A stretch of DNA of 64,000 nt from Ascarosepion bandense (GCA_037127315.1 JBBBDQ010001028.1:3721001-3785000), one strand, 5' to 3'; positions 10,886-22,740 are shown, counted from the stretch's first letter. Translations and numbers: made by a program. Notes: generated from the sequence alone by a model not told the origin.

Positions 10886-10904
10886 GGGTGGGGGTGGGGT
10901 TGGG
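10886..10904 (+). other. G-quadruplex-forming motif
   Basis: Four G runs (GGG T GGGGG T GGGG TT GGG) in an otherwise AT-rich stretch, about 45 bp from the 5' edge of the minus-strand endonuclease relic. It fits the usual G4 pattern. Function is unknown. Confidence 0.75.
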
Positions 10905-11324
10905 ATTGATAGTTTTGTTCGTTTACAATTTGTTTTCCTGTTTGCTTTGTTTAGTTAATAAATGTCAAAAAATTAGCGTTTTTTAAATATATATCACTCT
11001 GCTAGTAAATAATTAATGTTTATATGTATTTTTAATTTCTAGCATATTTGATTCACATTTCAGCGTTAATTTGAAAATAAAAGCAAGCTGTATAAACATT
11101 TATGACTCAACTACAACAGCCACTTTAAATGAAAAAGTAAAACTCTTTTCATGGTTTCTTCATAAATATGGATGACGTCTCAATAAAATTCAGCTAAAAA
11201 ATTTAATGTATTCATTTTATGTGCATTACTGAGACTTTGGATATAAAGCAATAAATTTGGAGACACATTTTTACTCTGCTCAAACATTTTATCCATGCTA
11301 CTTATAATTGTACATGTACTTAGT

Positions 11325-11640
11325 GTAGTGGTTGCGGGAACTGAGTTGACATTCCAATCGAGGCCGTTTTGTTCATACAGAAACCCTTGAAAGGTTATGA
11401 CTACATCTCATTTTCTTCTCATTAGGGTGTTAGTAACACAGTAAATTGGGTTTTCTAGCTTTGATTAACTACCAGTCTACGAGAAGGACAGCTCTGATTT
11501 ACAAAATATAATTAGTTGGGATATTAATTCTACCCTGTAAAATATATTGAAACAAAATCTACAACAATACTACCAAATGTAATTTCCGTATACACCACTC
11601 ACTTATGCGAATCCGAATTCAAATCCAGTCCAAACAAGTA
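11325..11640 (+). mobile_element. Family B-related SINE
   Basis: A tRNA-like head, TAGTGTAGTGGTTGCGGGAA (11320-11339), is followed at about 120 bp by GGGTTTTCTAGCTTTGATTA and ACCAGTCTACGAGAAGG, aligned in order with the 30.48 kb family B copy. A second related piece lies at 12.37 kb. Confidence 0.62.
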
Positions 11641-11739
11641 TTAGTAATATTATTCTGGCTTCTCGGCTTCAGTCACTTTCTTACCACCATAAAGTTGCTT
11701 ATCTGTTCCTTTTCTAAAAATACTTTCATGGTAATTGAT

Positions 11740-12064
11740 CTGACGAACTCTCTTCTATGATACCTAGACATTATGAATTCAAGCGCAGTACTGGATTGGC
11801 ACTTAGGTCTCTTCTATGGTAACTAGACATTATGAATTTAACCGCAGTACTAAATTGACAGCAAAACCTCATCATTTCACAGTTGAATTGACTAAATGTA
11901 AACGAAGTTCTGGGCTTAAAGTTTCATTTCTTGTATTTCTTGTTTGTAGAACTCTCTTCCGGCTCTATGCTTTCCAGTCAACATTGATCTTCAAAAATTT
12001 AAATGCAATATCAATCGTTATCTCTTGTTCTCCTAATAATTCTTCTATTGTTCTCACTACTTAA
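11740..12064 (+). pseudogene. Jockey-like LINE ORF2 C-terminus
   Basis: The plus-strand frame 11816-12064 ends FRLYAFQSTLIFKNLNAIS, the decayed form of the common Jockey/CR1-like ending (WNSLP...CFP...YNLQxFKxxVNRxL). The preceding KRSSGLKVSFLVF also matches. The block GGTAACTAGACATTATGAAT at 11819 is a near-duplicate of the one at 11760. The LINE ends with the (ATT)n tract at 12077. The relic at 19.35-19.58 kb is a close relative in the opposite orientation. Confidence 0.7.
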
Positions 12065-12076
12065 TCATGTTTCTGA

Positions 12077-12097
12077 TTATTATTATTATTATTATTA

Positions 12098-12132
<35 letters not shown>
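12077..12132 (+). repeat. (ATT)n microsatellite at LINE 3' end
   Basis: About 55 bp of ATT directly after the LINE C-terminus, interrupted once by GTT. Probably grown from the LINE tail. Confidence 0.93.
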
Positions 12133-12369
12133 TCACACAGTAATTTTATGCCTTAGTGGCTTTACTGCCTTGCTTTGAGTAAATTTGATTTAAAAATTAT
12201 TTGGCTTATTTACGAGCATTCTACTCCGTAAAAACCCAGTTACTACAAAAGTCATAACAGCAACACCTACTCTTATAATCTACAGGGAGCTTACAAGTAT
12301 TTTTAATATTAACTATCACACAAGACAAGGCTAAAGATAGAAGGTAATAGTCAAAATAGCTATGGGTTA

Positions 12370-12520
12370 ATGACAAAGATAACTGGGTTCTCTAGCTTTG
12401 GTTGGTAACCGATCTGCAAGAAGGGCAACTATTAATTCCGCCCTTTTAAAACATGCTTGTTACGAAAACTACAGTGACACAACCTAATGTAGTGGCTCTA
12501 TACACCAATTACCAATAATT
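12370..12520 (+). mobile_element. Family B-related SINE fragment
   Basis: ACTGGGTTCTCTAGCTTTGG and TTGGTAACCGATCTGCAAG align with 11.44 kb and with family B. No tRNA head is visible. Confidence 0.58.
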
Positions 12521-12529
12521 GAAGTGTGG

Positions 12530-13120
12530 AATATGAATGAAAGAAGTGGTAGGAAGCGGAGTTTAAGAATGTAAAGATAGACAACAATTGATTGAAGAGG
12601 TTAAGCTTCAGGTAAGAACTCACACTGGAGTTTGTTTATCAAAATGATAAATTATGAGAAAAAGCTACCAGTGTGAAACTTTCTTCGTAGATCTTGAATA
12701 CAAAGGAAATAACGGTTATTGGATTCCGTGAAAATTGCCTGGCGTGTCCTAGAAGTACAAGTCTAAATTGGTAGAATCGATTTCATGTGCCAAAGAAATA
12801 ACGATAGTTTTGCGAAGTTGCGTCTGTAGGGAAAACAGGTTACCGATTGGAAGATGAGATAATTCCCTTCAAAAAACCGCTGAAACAATTTTGAAGTCTA
12901 TAAAAACTGCAAAGTTGGAAGTTCACACCTAAATACACTATTTTTGGTTTAATCTGACTCTTATAAATAAAAATCATGGTAGAAGAATTCAGGTACTTCC
13001 TTGAGCAATAGAATTAGCCGAACATTTTTCCAACATCATTAGAAATAAATTGTATATATTAGTCCAACGTGAACTTGAGGCTCAATAGACGTCAATGATT
13101 GGAACTGCATTTAGAATGCA
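12530..13120. other. Unassigned interval
   Basis: No reading frame or repeat recognised. Confidence 0.45.
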
Positions 13121-13129
13121 ATCGCTGAT

Positions 13130-13560
13130 CATGACTGATGAACATGGTAATGGTAATATTAGCCGTTTTCTTATACGAAAACATTCGACATTTATTGACC
13201 GAGCAGCTTGTACAAAATACAAAATTCATAAAATCTTTCTCTTAAAACAATTATTCAGCAAAATAGGTTTCTCAATTCCAGTAACCATTATAGCTTTTTC
13301 CAGTATTAATGGAGGGTTTTTTTCGTAAACTTTTATTTGAAGTTGTGTGTGAATGTCCACATATATTGATGACGTCATTATGTTCTCTTCGAGTTACATG
13401 TGTCCATTTTAGCTGTTGTGCTGAAGGTCCGTAAATGAAGTGTATTCTTTTATTTGGTTCATTTCTTTGTTTGTGACTGTATAGCTTCATTCCACCAGGT
13501 TCGAAAAAGTGTGATCTTCATCCAGACAAATAATCTTCAATTGTGCAAAGCCATTTTAAT
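13130..13560 (-). repeat. Dispersed repeat E (probable LINE C-terminal relic)
   Basis: Shares TTTATTGACCGAGCAGC, CTTTTTCCAGTATTAATGG and TTTTATTTGAAGT, plus AGTTACATGTG, in the same order with 56.88-57.27 kb. The minus-strand reading WTHVTRREHND resembles the W-G/A-H-V-x-R motif near the end of RTE-like proteins. That protein link is tentative. Confidence 0.55.
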
Positions 13561-13719
13561 CAGTAATCTGAGAAAGCGGTATACATCTGATGGTTTAGAT
13601 GCGTCGCATATTTATAACAGAAGATGAAGACATTAAGCGGAAGCCAAACGCTAACTTCAAAGAAAATTAATTAATGTAATTGTTAATTGACTATTACGAG
13701 AGCAATTACTATGTCACAA

Positions 13720-14005
13720 GGGCGTAGAGAGAGTTATGTAATGGGTGTGGGATAAAACCTACACAGACAGAACCACCCCCACTGACAAAACGTACACATA
13801 AATAGTGTACAAAACACTTATGCTTAGAAAAATACGACAAAAATGGGCATAATTGGTGACAGCATAATAATTTGTTTTTATTTAAGAAAAGCATTAGTAT
13901 TAATTAGAAATAATTAGTAATAAATTTATTTAAAAAAACATTAGTTATTGCTAAAGCAGAAAATAAAAATTCTTATACAATTAAAAATTTGTCACTAAAC
14001 TTTTC
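13720..14005. other. Unassigned interval
   Basis: A short minus-strand frame (13709-13894, 61 residues) has no recognisable motif. Confidence 0.4.
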
Positions 14006-14009
14006 AATG

Positions 14010-14690
14010 CTTAAAAATATCAGTTCAAACATGGGTGATTAGAATATAAGGCCAGTTAAATAATTTTTCTTATTCAATAATTTACGTTGCCTAAAAAATA
14101 TTATTCTTTGAAAATGCGTGATTATGAGGCCAGGTAAATACTTTTTTATCCTCAAGAATTTACAATGCCTAAAAATATTAAACTTTAAAAATGTATGATT
14201 AGAATATGAGGTCATGTAAATAATTTTCCTTATTCAAACATTTAAGTTACCTAAAAAAATATTATCCTTTGAAAATTTGTGATAAGAAAACGAGGGCAAA
14301 TAAATATTTTTTCTTATCCAAAAATTTACATTGCTTGAAATGTACTAAGCTTTGAAAATATGTAATTAGGATATGAGTTCATGTAAATACTTTTTCAAGA
14401 ATAACAGGAGTGTGTTTTAGTCTCATACTTTAATTACATGTTGCCTAAAAAAAATATTATTCTTTTAAAAATATGTGATTAGAATATGAGATTTTGTAAA
14501 AAATTATTATTGTGTAATATTATTCTTTAGCTTTTGGGTGCCACGAAAATGCTAATTTTTGAAAACTCATGATTAAAAATATCAGATCAAATAAAAAACA
14601 AGTAAATTATTACCATTATCCTTTAATTTTTCAAGTGACTAAAAACATTGTTTAAAAATATGGCCAAATATAAATTTAACAAGCATTATT
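14010..14690 (+). repeat. Diverged tandem satellite, unit about 80 bp
   Basis: About seven units, each with GTGATTAGAATATGAGGTC-like sequence (near 14034, 14118, 14197, 14279, 14362, 14475, 14568), then TAAATA..TTTTCTTATTCA, AATTTACATTGCCTAAAAA and ATATTATTCTTTGAAAAT. Spacings are 79-84 bp for the first five and longer for the last two, where short insertions sit. Very AT-rich, well diverged, hence old. Confidence 0.8.
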
Positions 14691-15039
14691 TTTACAGTAG
14701 TTAACTAAAAAAAACACGGATATATTTGAATTTCTGCTCATTTTATAAATAAAAAACAAATAGAATTCAGAAACTACGTGTTTGATTTTATTTTCATTTC
14801 ATTTTATTCTAATTTCAGTTTCTATGAGATCTTTTTTTGGGGGGGATCGGTGTGCGGCATTTGCCTTCCTTTAAGTCATATGCATTTTCTTTATCACATG
14901 CAGTGGGCTATGATAAGTGTTTAGCCACAGTTGATTACAGGAATTTCGGTTTGTGTAATAACATCTCTTTTTTTTTCGACAATACCGTGTTAGTATCAAG
15001 CTACTCTCATCTATGAACAACAAATGACTTATATTTTGC

Positions 15040-15900
15040 AATTAAAATTTGCGGAAGTAAGAGAATTGGTGAATTTCAACGAGAGCAAATGATAGAATGG
15101 CGTCAGTGTGGCAAGTCAAATAGAGAAATTGTTAGGTTTTTTCAGGTGAGTTCTCAAGCGTTTAATAATATTGTAAGAAAGTTAGTGAAGAAGACCATTG
15201 TCGTGTGTAACAACGTTCATGAAGATCAAGCATGATGTCTGAGCGAACAAAAAAGCGCTGAAGAAGGAAGTCATCAGGAACAGTCGTCAGAGCGTCAGAG
15301 ATGTCGCCAACAGCATGAAAATGACACCATATGCAGTAAGAAACACTCTGAAAGAGCTAGGCTATCAACGAATTGCAAGAAAGACACTCTTGATTTCAGA
15401 AGTTAACAAGAACACGCGGATGAACTGGGCGAAAGAATTCGAGAGTAAAGATTGTAAAATTTGACAGTCTGTAATTTTGTCAGATGAAAGTAGATTCTGC
15501 TAATATTCGAATTCGAGACAAGTTTATGTTTAGAAAAATCAGAATGAGACTTGGAATCAGATTGACAAGAATGCCTACCTTTATCAAGAAGATAGAGCGC
15601 CATGTCATACGAGTAAGTAGCAAAGTCCTGGGTGGAATTGCAAGGAATCAAGTCACTGCCATTGGTAGCCCAAAGTCCTGACAGGAATCCAATAGAGCAC
15701 GTTTGAGAGCACCTTAAATGAAAACTTCCAAAGCGTGCAACCAAAATCACGTCAAGGGCAACCCTTAAAGAAACATTCCTAAGGAGTGGAAAAATATGGA
15801 TCAGGCGGTTGTTGATAACTGGATCAGATCCATGAAAAATCGAATACAAGCACTAAAACTAACAAATGGAGGATCTAATCCATACCAGTTTTACATACTT
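15040..15900 (+). pseudogene. Tc1-like (DD34E type) transposase, broken
   Basis: The protein order of a Tc1/mariner superfamily transposase is readable over several frames. An N-terminal helix-turn-helix comes first (EFQREQMIEWRQCGKSNREI, then VSSQAFNNIVRKL, 15070-15190). Next are a second helix-turn-helix part (MKMTPYAVRNTLKELGY, 15315-15365), the first catalytic Asp in SDESRF (about 15480), and the second in LYQEDRAPCHTSK (about 15580-15615). The Glu is in PDRNPIEHVWEHLK (about 15680-15720). Stops and frameshifts fall between all of these. The usual length is about 340 residues, so the span is near full. Terminal inverted repeats were not found. The clear frame 15484-15681 is a shifted reading of the catalytic core. 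Confidence 0.75.
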
Positions 15901-15904
15901 TTTA

Positions 15905-16820
15905 ATGATGTTGAGTTGGAATTACGTAATCAAATTTTGAAATTGAATGTAGTTTATATCTCCTGGGTAAAAACTTTTCTTGGGCCACTGTATATTTAAA
16001 TTATATTTACAGATTATAACTTTGAAATATGAACATTTCAGTGAAATATGTTAAATATTTTAAATAGTTTTCATATGAAATCACGAAAATACCTTCTTTA
16101 AGAAAGATGGTATTAAAATACGTAAAAAAGAAGGTATCAGATGAAACTGACGCAAAGGGGTAAAAAAGATGAAGTTCTATTTATTTAATTTTATTTTATT
16201 TTATTTATTTTCCTTTTTAATTTTTATTTTTTTCACATACCCACTACACAGCCTGTTCTTCTAAAATTTTGGCTGATAGTTGTAGTTTCTCAGAAACATC
16301 GAAAATATTTAAAGATAAAAAAAATAGACGATTGTTCTATTTTTCCATTAGTCACTTATCTAGTGAGCGTGAGCCCAACAGCATTATGATATTTCTATTG
16401 CATCCTAATTTCAAAAGATGCGAATCCTTTATCGTAAATATGATCTGCTTACAAAACTTGTATGGCGGATTGAAAGATCGAAGTGATTTCTCGAATCACT
16501 ACACAGATACCCGTGAAGAGAGGAAAGGGTAGATAATCAATGACTATCATAAAACAATGAGTAAGCATAGGCTCCAAATTCCTTTTCAACTTCGTCTCAC
16601 TCCAATTACCTTACCTGCCGGGACCCAGCAATTCTTGGCAGCTGGATTTAACACCAGGGAATTTTCTTATTTTTCCTGCTTCTTTTCATTCTTATTCATT
16701 TCTTATTTTCCAAATATCTTTAATTAGGAAGTCTCCATCTCATAGCCGACACTACGGGTGCACTATTCTACGTTATTCTAGGCCAGATAATTTTTTGTAT
16801 CTATTAATACCAATGAAATG
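15905..16820. other. Unassigned interval
   Basis: Includes an 87-residue frame (16269-16532, plus) with no recognisable family. The rest is AT-rich. A TTTATTTTA-rich patch lies at 16180-16240. Confidence 0.45.
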
Positions 16821-16824
16821 GTGT

Positions 16825-16826
<2 letters not shown>

Positions 16827-16875
<49 letters not shown>
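16827..16875. repeat. (TC)n microsatellite
   Basis: About 48 bp of perfect TC dinucleotides. Confidence 0.97.
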
Positions 16876-16877
<2 letters not shown>

Positions 16878-17319
16878 ATGTCACTACTAGTAAGCATCAA
16901 CGTATATCAATATCTCCGAATTTAAAACACAATGAAGACATGCTAAATTGTGTTTGGGTTGAAACAATTTTCAATGTCGAAATATAATCATGATGATAAT
17001 CTACTTAGCGAATATCTTGTTCAGTAATGTTCAAACAACGATCCGTTTGCCTTTCTGCAATGACACGTGTAATTTTATAATATAAGATTTGTTATAATTT
17101 TGTTTGTTTTGTATTATTTGACATGTTCACACACAGACTCTCACTTACATAATTATATACATCTCAATAATTAATTACGTTTCTTGAAATTTAGTAACTT
17201 TTTGCTTAGGTAACGTTTATATCAGTTTAAACAATTGATTATTTTCATTAGAGAAGGTCATATGTACAACATATTTTGTTTAGAAACAGGAAACATTCAT
17301 TAAATATTTTCTACAGAAG

Positions 17320-18625
17320 AATATCTCGATAAGAACGGTGAAGCTCGAGCTGTTTCCCTGGATATCACCAAAGCATTTGATAGGGTCTAGCGCCCCGGCC
17401 TTCTGCGTAAGCTACGGGGCTATGGTATTACTGGACGCTTGCTTGGTTTGATCCAATCGTTCCTATCAAACTCATAATGAAGGTCGTCTTAAACGGGTAC
17501 GCCCCAAGATCCTATCACACGAATGCGGGTGACCCTTAGGACTCCATCTTAACCCCGACGCTCTTTCTGATGTTCATCAACGGTCTTCCTATGCCCAAGT
17601 GGGCATTTACGCTGATGACACCTCCATTTACTCCCGCATCAGTCAGAAATCTGTCAAGGTGAACAAAAATAATCTAGCTGCTGATCTTGAGAAGGACCTC
17701 CATTCTATGGTTGACTATGGCTCGTAAACTTCAATGCTTCCAAAACGAAGCTGCTATCCGTCAACCACCATAGACAGTCTCTCCTGTCCCTCCCCATTAA
17801 CATGAATCTAGCTAGTTTACCCGAAAGCAATACACTGTGATCCTCGGCCTCACTCTTTCAGTCAACCTTAAGTGGAACGTCGAAATTGAATTAATAGCTA
17901 AATTTACGGCTAGGGAGGGGTTGGGTTACTGTATCCGTCCAGGAAGTTTTTCTCCCCTGAGTCTATCTAGCACATATACAAATCAACCATGCATTAAATA
18001 CTGTTGTCACATATGGTTAGGTGCTTCACCTGTTTTTCTCAGGGTGCGCAATAAGATCCAGAAGATAATCTGCAATGTAACCGATCCTAACCTGGCAGCT
18101 CGACTCCAGCCACGTTCTCACCGACGGGATGTGGCTTCCCTCTTTCTCTTCTATAAATATTTTCATGGCGTCTGCTACAACGAGCTTAGCTCTCTGGCTC
18201 CCCCTTTAGAAAAATTTACTCGACCAACCTGGCTGGCAACAAGGTCCCACCTTTTTACAATGAAATGCAGCCGCCACTTTTACTCTATAAGCTTCTTTTC
18301 TGGAACTCCCTTCGGTATACTTGCTTCCCTGATAGCTACACTCTCCAAGAGTTTAAATGCAACGTCGATTGCCATCTCTTATCCCCTTGACTTCCATACT
18401 TCTCTTATCCTTTCCCCAGCACCCTCTGTATCTTGTTCTTCCTTTTTTTTTTTTTTTTCACTCTACTCTCACGCAAATCTCTTCTCGCCGGTATTCCCAT
18501 CCTTCTCTTGCCCATTATCTAACACCCCCTGTAACTGCTTCTTCTTCGGTTCTTTTTGTCTTCGTTTTCTTCCTATGTAATTCTTCCCTCTCCTCTTATG
18601 TAACCCCCTACTGCGCACCTATTAA
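17320..18625 (+). pseudogene. Jockey/CR1-like LINE reverse transcriptase, 5'-truncated and broken
   Basis: Starts at RT motif A (ARAVSLDITKAFDRV, 17340-17385). It continues with LRGYGITGRLLGLIQSFLS, a degenerate AYADDTSIYS-like catalytic stretch (17608-17635), FNASKTK (17728-17750) and ILGLTLSVNLKW (17840-17875). The longest frame, 17837-18580 (247 residues), carries the post-RT region: CIKYCCHIWLGASPVFL, NKIQKIICNV, LQPRSHRRDVASLFLFYKYF and the C-terminal ASLIATLSKSLNATS. The pyrimidine-rich 3' UTR resembles that at 1.2-1.45 kb. Stops in 17386-17830 show it is dead. Base composition is more GC-rich than its surroundings, as expected of a younger insert. Confidence 0.82.
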
Positions 18626-18629
18626 GATT

Positions 18630-18860
18630 CCAGATATGGGCAAATAGTCAACTCCCAAACTGGAGTCAAAACGCTATGAAAGTATAAAAGGTTTTAGAGT
18701 AAATACGAGCAATATATTTTCATAGTAAAAAAATACCAGCGATACATTTTCGTAAATAAAATTACAAATACTCTCAAGAAAAAAATTTCGCCATTAAGTG
18801 ACCCATAAGGAGTTGATATGTCGCTAAACAAATAAACAAAAGCAATATTTTAGAAATTGT
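18630..18860 (+). repeat. Dispersed repeat F, copy 1
   Basis: AACTGGAGTCAAAACGCTAT, GAAAGTATAAAA and GTTGATATG...AAATAAACAA recur in the same order at 24005-24310. It starts right after the LINE 3' UTR, so it may be a separate SINE or LINE tail. Confidence 0.68.
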
Positions 18861-18999
18861 AAGAAACTCTTTTTGCCGTAGGAAATTGAATAATTAAATA
18901 GGTTTTAATTTGTGAATTCAGAATTTCTTCATCAAATTAAAAATGCTCAAGAAAAGTTTCCAATGAATGTGAAAGTAAGAAAAGAAAAGAGATAGAGAG

Positions 19000-19235
19000 T
19001 TTATGTATGTATATGCGTGTGTGAGTGCGTGCGTGCGCGCGTAAATGTACTCGTATGTACGTGTGTAGCGGTTGTATGTGTGTCTCCATCCGTAGTTATG
19101 TGGAGTGTATTTTTTCGTGTTTGTGCGGGTATAAGGGTGCTGTTGGTTGCATGTGTGTATGTATGTATCGTTTGTGAATGTGTGTATTTGTTTTTATGTA
19201 TGTGTGTGCGTATCTGCATGTACGCATATGTATAT
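19000..19235. repeat. Degenerate TG/TATG-rich low-complexity tract
   Basis: Alternating purine-pyrimidine sequence with GCGTGCGTGCGCGCG at 19026-19040. Frames here are artefacts of the repeat. Confidence 0.85.
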
Positions 19236-19349
19236 ATTCTTTTTGTTTCCGGAAGTGACTTTTTTTTACCGAAGGAAATGTAAAAAACTTAAATCAGTCA
19301 ATCAAACTCCGATCTTCGAATCTTTCATTTTATTTTCGAATGTTCCATT

Positions 19350-19900
19350 TTACTCTTGAATGTTCCATTTTATCTTAGAATGTTCAAGAACATTAACATA
19401 ACAGAAATTAAGAAGACAGAAGATAACGATTGATATTGCATTTAAGTTTTTGAAAATCAAAGTTGAAGTAAAAAGCCGGAAAAATATAAAAACGATGAGA
19501 CCTTGCCGCCGATCTCGTACTGCGCTTAAATTCATAGAGCCTAGGTACCATAGCAAGGAGTTCATCAAAATAATTACGATGAAAGTATTTATAAAAAAAT
19601 CACAGGGAAGCTATATTATTGCGGTGGGGAAGTAACTAAAACCAAGATACTAGTTCTGAACCAGTGATATTGCAGGTTCCTTTATAGATTTTATCAAGGA
19701 TATGTAAATATATAGCAGGAGCACCAGACCATATACGGCAGCAATATTCAAATCATGAACTATAGGTTTATAAATATTTAAGATGGATTCGCACGAGACA
19801 ACTTATCTACCATTATACAGTGAAACATCTTTCCTAGCAGCAGACCAAGCAATTGATTTGATAAAATCTTTTGGTTTCATGTCCGTAAAGGCACAATGAA
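19350..19900 (-). pseudogene. Jockey-like LINE RT C-terminal region
   Basis: Minus strand, from 19880 down: KDFIKSIAWSAARKDVSLY, SILNIYKPIVHDL, a CCRIWSGAPAIYL-like block (19745-19705), LDKIYKGTCNITGSEL, then the end piece STLIFKNLNAISIVI (about 19460). It corresponds block by block to the plus-strand relic at 17.88-18.37 kb and ends like 11.98-12.04 kb. Multiple shifts. No (ATT)n tail is present. Confidence 0.72.
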
Positions 19901-19904
19901 TTTC

Positions 19905-21140
19905 CTAGAGGATTGCACTAGCCATGGTGATGAAAGGCAGAAAGGAATAATTAAATATATATGATTATGTAGTATCACGCCAGAATATAACTTGCACTCA
20001 ATTTCACACCTGACATCAAGAGAAACAAGTACAGAATTGCAACGGTTAACGATTCGGAAATAGAAATAGGCAGATCCAGTTCGAAAGTCGACCGTGTTCG
20101 TTACGGTCACTTTTACATAAATATCTTTAAAAAGTTATGAATCCGTCTATTTTGCCTACACCTATGGGATAAATAGCAGGACCCTTCTAAAGGAAGGAAA
20201 ATGCTGAATTGAAAGCCGACACGATAGGGATATGTTCCGCCATCTATCTTGCACTAGAAACGCCACTTCTGACTAAGTTGCAGTGCATGTAGTGCCAATC
20301 TAATATTGATGGATTACGGAATTAGGGTTAGTAACTTTATATGCTAAATACAATATTTTCAAAGCTTAACTATCGAATACACATTGAGAATCAAAACACG
20401 TGGCATTCTTTCCTGCCAAAGGGAGCGCAGATTCGAATACCATCGGAGAGCGCATATATTCCTTTAATAAGAATATTCGGGCAGGTAGAAAATAAATAAA
20501 TATTCTATTTAATTAAAAAAAACTCAGTGTCTACTGAAATATTGATATTAACTAAATATAACGTTCAGTTAATAAAATCTGTTCGATTAATAGATAAGAA
20601 TCCAATACTTCTTTTAAGAGCAGCTTGTTAACCACTTTTTCAATATGATAGTCCCATGATGTTTTATTTTCAAATAAACTGTACTGATTGGGATCTGGTG
20701 TATGAAATATGACTTTTTTCGTTCCTCGAGACCAAATTAAAAAAAAATCAAAATCCCACAAATTTACAGTCGGACAAACTCGACTAAAATGTGTGACTAT
20801 ATCTCCCAGGGTTAAGTCCAATATTCTATCGGCCCTGCGAAACTTTGCTGGCTGTTAAAATAGAATACAATAGATGTAAAAAAAAGACCTCCGGCTCTAC
20901 AACCCGCCCTCCGTTTCTCCGCAGCTGCAGCACAACGAAACAAAAGTAAAAGTGGAAATAAAATTGTTTTTAAAATTCGATTTTTCTGTTCCCAGCTGAA
21001 AATAAATTTAATTATTACGATAAAGTCAAATAGTAAATTGTATTTGTGAACGTCTCTTTAGTTGTCAGTGAAATTCTTTTCGTTGCTAGCCGTTTCTACT
21101 TCACGAAAATACTAAAATAAAAAAGTGGTGTTGCAGTTTA
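19905..21140. other. Unassigned interval
   Basis: Two minus-strand frames of 77 and 89 residues (19877-20110, 20552-20821) match nothing I know. No repeat recognised. Confidence 0.45.
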
Positions 21141-21144
21141 TTTA

Positions 21145-21146
<2 letters not shown>

Positions 21147-21210
<64 letters not shown>
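21147..21210. repeat. (GATA)n microsatellite
   Basis: About 64 bp of TAGA repeats. Confidence 0.97.
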
Positions 21211-21299
21211 TGTGCAATGCGTAAATTTTCATTATTGTATATTTTTAAATTCGTGCATGTGCGTTGTTATTTTGTTTTGCCGACTACACAGTATAATAG

Positions 21300-21900
21300 G
21301 GTCAGTTGTACACCATCTGTGAGAAAAAGAACACAATGACGAACTTCGCATCGCCAGAAATTTGGAAACGGAAAATCGCTTGACTTTAGAACCAGTATAA
21401 ATATTTCAGAGTGTTTGGGTGTAAATCTGAAAAAAGTCCAGACAATTCAGAAAGACTTGGATGAGTGATTACGAATGTAAGACAGCTCGGAAAACTCACT
21501 AAAAACACCAAAATTGGTTGGTGTGGATCTCAGACTCAACATGGAGTCCTACATCAAATGACTTGAGAAGATAGTGCTTCCATGTATCAAGAAGGTGGCT
21601 GTTGGAAGATCCTATGTCTGGCAACAGGACCCGACACCATGCCACACAAGCAGGAGAACCCAGTCATGGGTGCCAGATCATTTCTGCTACCACGTCACTC
21701 CTTAAATCTAACTCTCCAGGACTCTTTGATTACGCGTAGGGCGCAGTTGAGAGAGAGAGAGAGAGAGAGACCAAAAACTCCTTGCAACACAAAAAATAAA
21801 CAAAACACAAGGATTATGACAGCATTCAAAACTTTAAAAAAATGACAGTTGAGAAGAGATCCTGAAGATTTTGAAGTCATCTGGAGGATTGGGTTTAAGA
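21300..21900 (+). pseudogene. IS630/Tc1-mariner type transposase relic
   Basis: Decayed protein blocks in order: a helix-turn-helix remnant (GVNLKKVQTIQKDLDE-like, 21410-21465), the central catalytic Asp region (VKKVAVGRSYVWQQDPTPCH, 21580-21645), then TSRRTQSWVPDHFCYHVTP (21648-21705), and the distal part (KTPCNTKNKQNTRIMTAFKT, 21775-21832) with LKSSGGL-like residues near 21880. This matches the DDE transposase family in which PYVWQQDSAPCH is typical. The (GA)n run at 21749-21770 has replaced the catalytic Glu region. Inactive. Confidence 0.74.
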
Positions 21901-22039
21901 CAATCGCAATTTTATTTAATAAAATTACTCGTATTTCAAGATATTTTTTGTGTAATTTTGATAAATATGTTTGTTAAAAGGTGATGTCAGTGTTATTTTC
22001 ATTTTTGCGTATTCATTTCACCTAGTATATAAGAACATT

Positions 22040-22041
22040 AG

Positions 22042-22087
<46 letters not shown>
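22040..22087. repeat. (GATA)n microsatellite
   Basis: About 48 bp of TAGA repeats. Confidence 0.97.
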
Positions 22088-22088
<1 letters not shown>

Positions 22089-22089
22089 G

Positions 22090-22740
22090 CACTTCAAATG
22101 AATGTAACACACTAGCATCTAATCGACAACCATTGCACTATAAGAAGCAAAAAACACTTGACGGGTCAAGGTAAACGAATAAATCTGATCAAATCGGAAC
22201 AACTCGATTAGTATAAACTGAAAGAGATATATCGATTGTATGCCTATTATGGATTTTACAAGTACGAGCATATACAAATTTTTTTCATCATCCCTAATTT
22301 AAAAGGGAAAACGCCTCGAGTACATAATCTGCACTTTTTAATTCCAAGCCATTAAATCCTTGTTTCGAACATTTCCTCCTTCAACAGCCAGAAACGAATT
22401 TGGCACCCAACCAAAAATGCCCTAACAGTCAATATTTAATTACAAACCAAAGATTCGTGACATTAGTTGCTTAATTAGGCTCTCAGAAATATTGTAGAAT
22501 CAAAAGATACAATTGAAAAACAAAAACACTTTTTATTCCAAGAAAGCTTTTCCCTCTGGCAAAGAAATAGAACGTTTGTGGTTTTCGCGTGGAAGTTAAT
22601 GTTTAAATGAAACACCATTGGAATGCTGTATCTTCTACAAAATCTTTAACAAGTTGCTTCATATAACCGAATTTGTAATTTGTATCCCGAATAAATATAT
22701 GCTATAATTTGGCAAATAATATTCTATTTCTGTGAGAATT
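22090..22740. other. Unassigned interval
   Basis: No gene or repeat recognised. Confidence 0.45.

Noticed and set aside
14010..14690. Regularly spaced repeats considered as a CRISPR-like array
   Set aside because: Units are contiguous and diverged along their whole length, without conserved repeats and variable spacers; the host is an animal.
19001..19283. Frames rich in Thr/His or Cys/Val
   Set aside because: Translation of the TG-rich tract.
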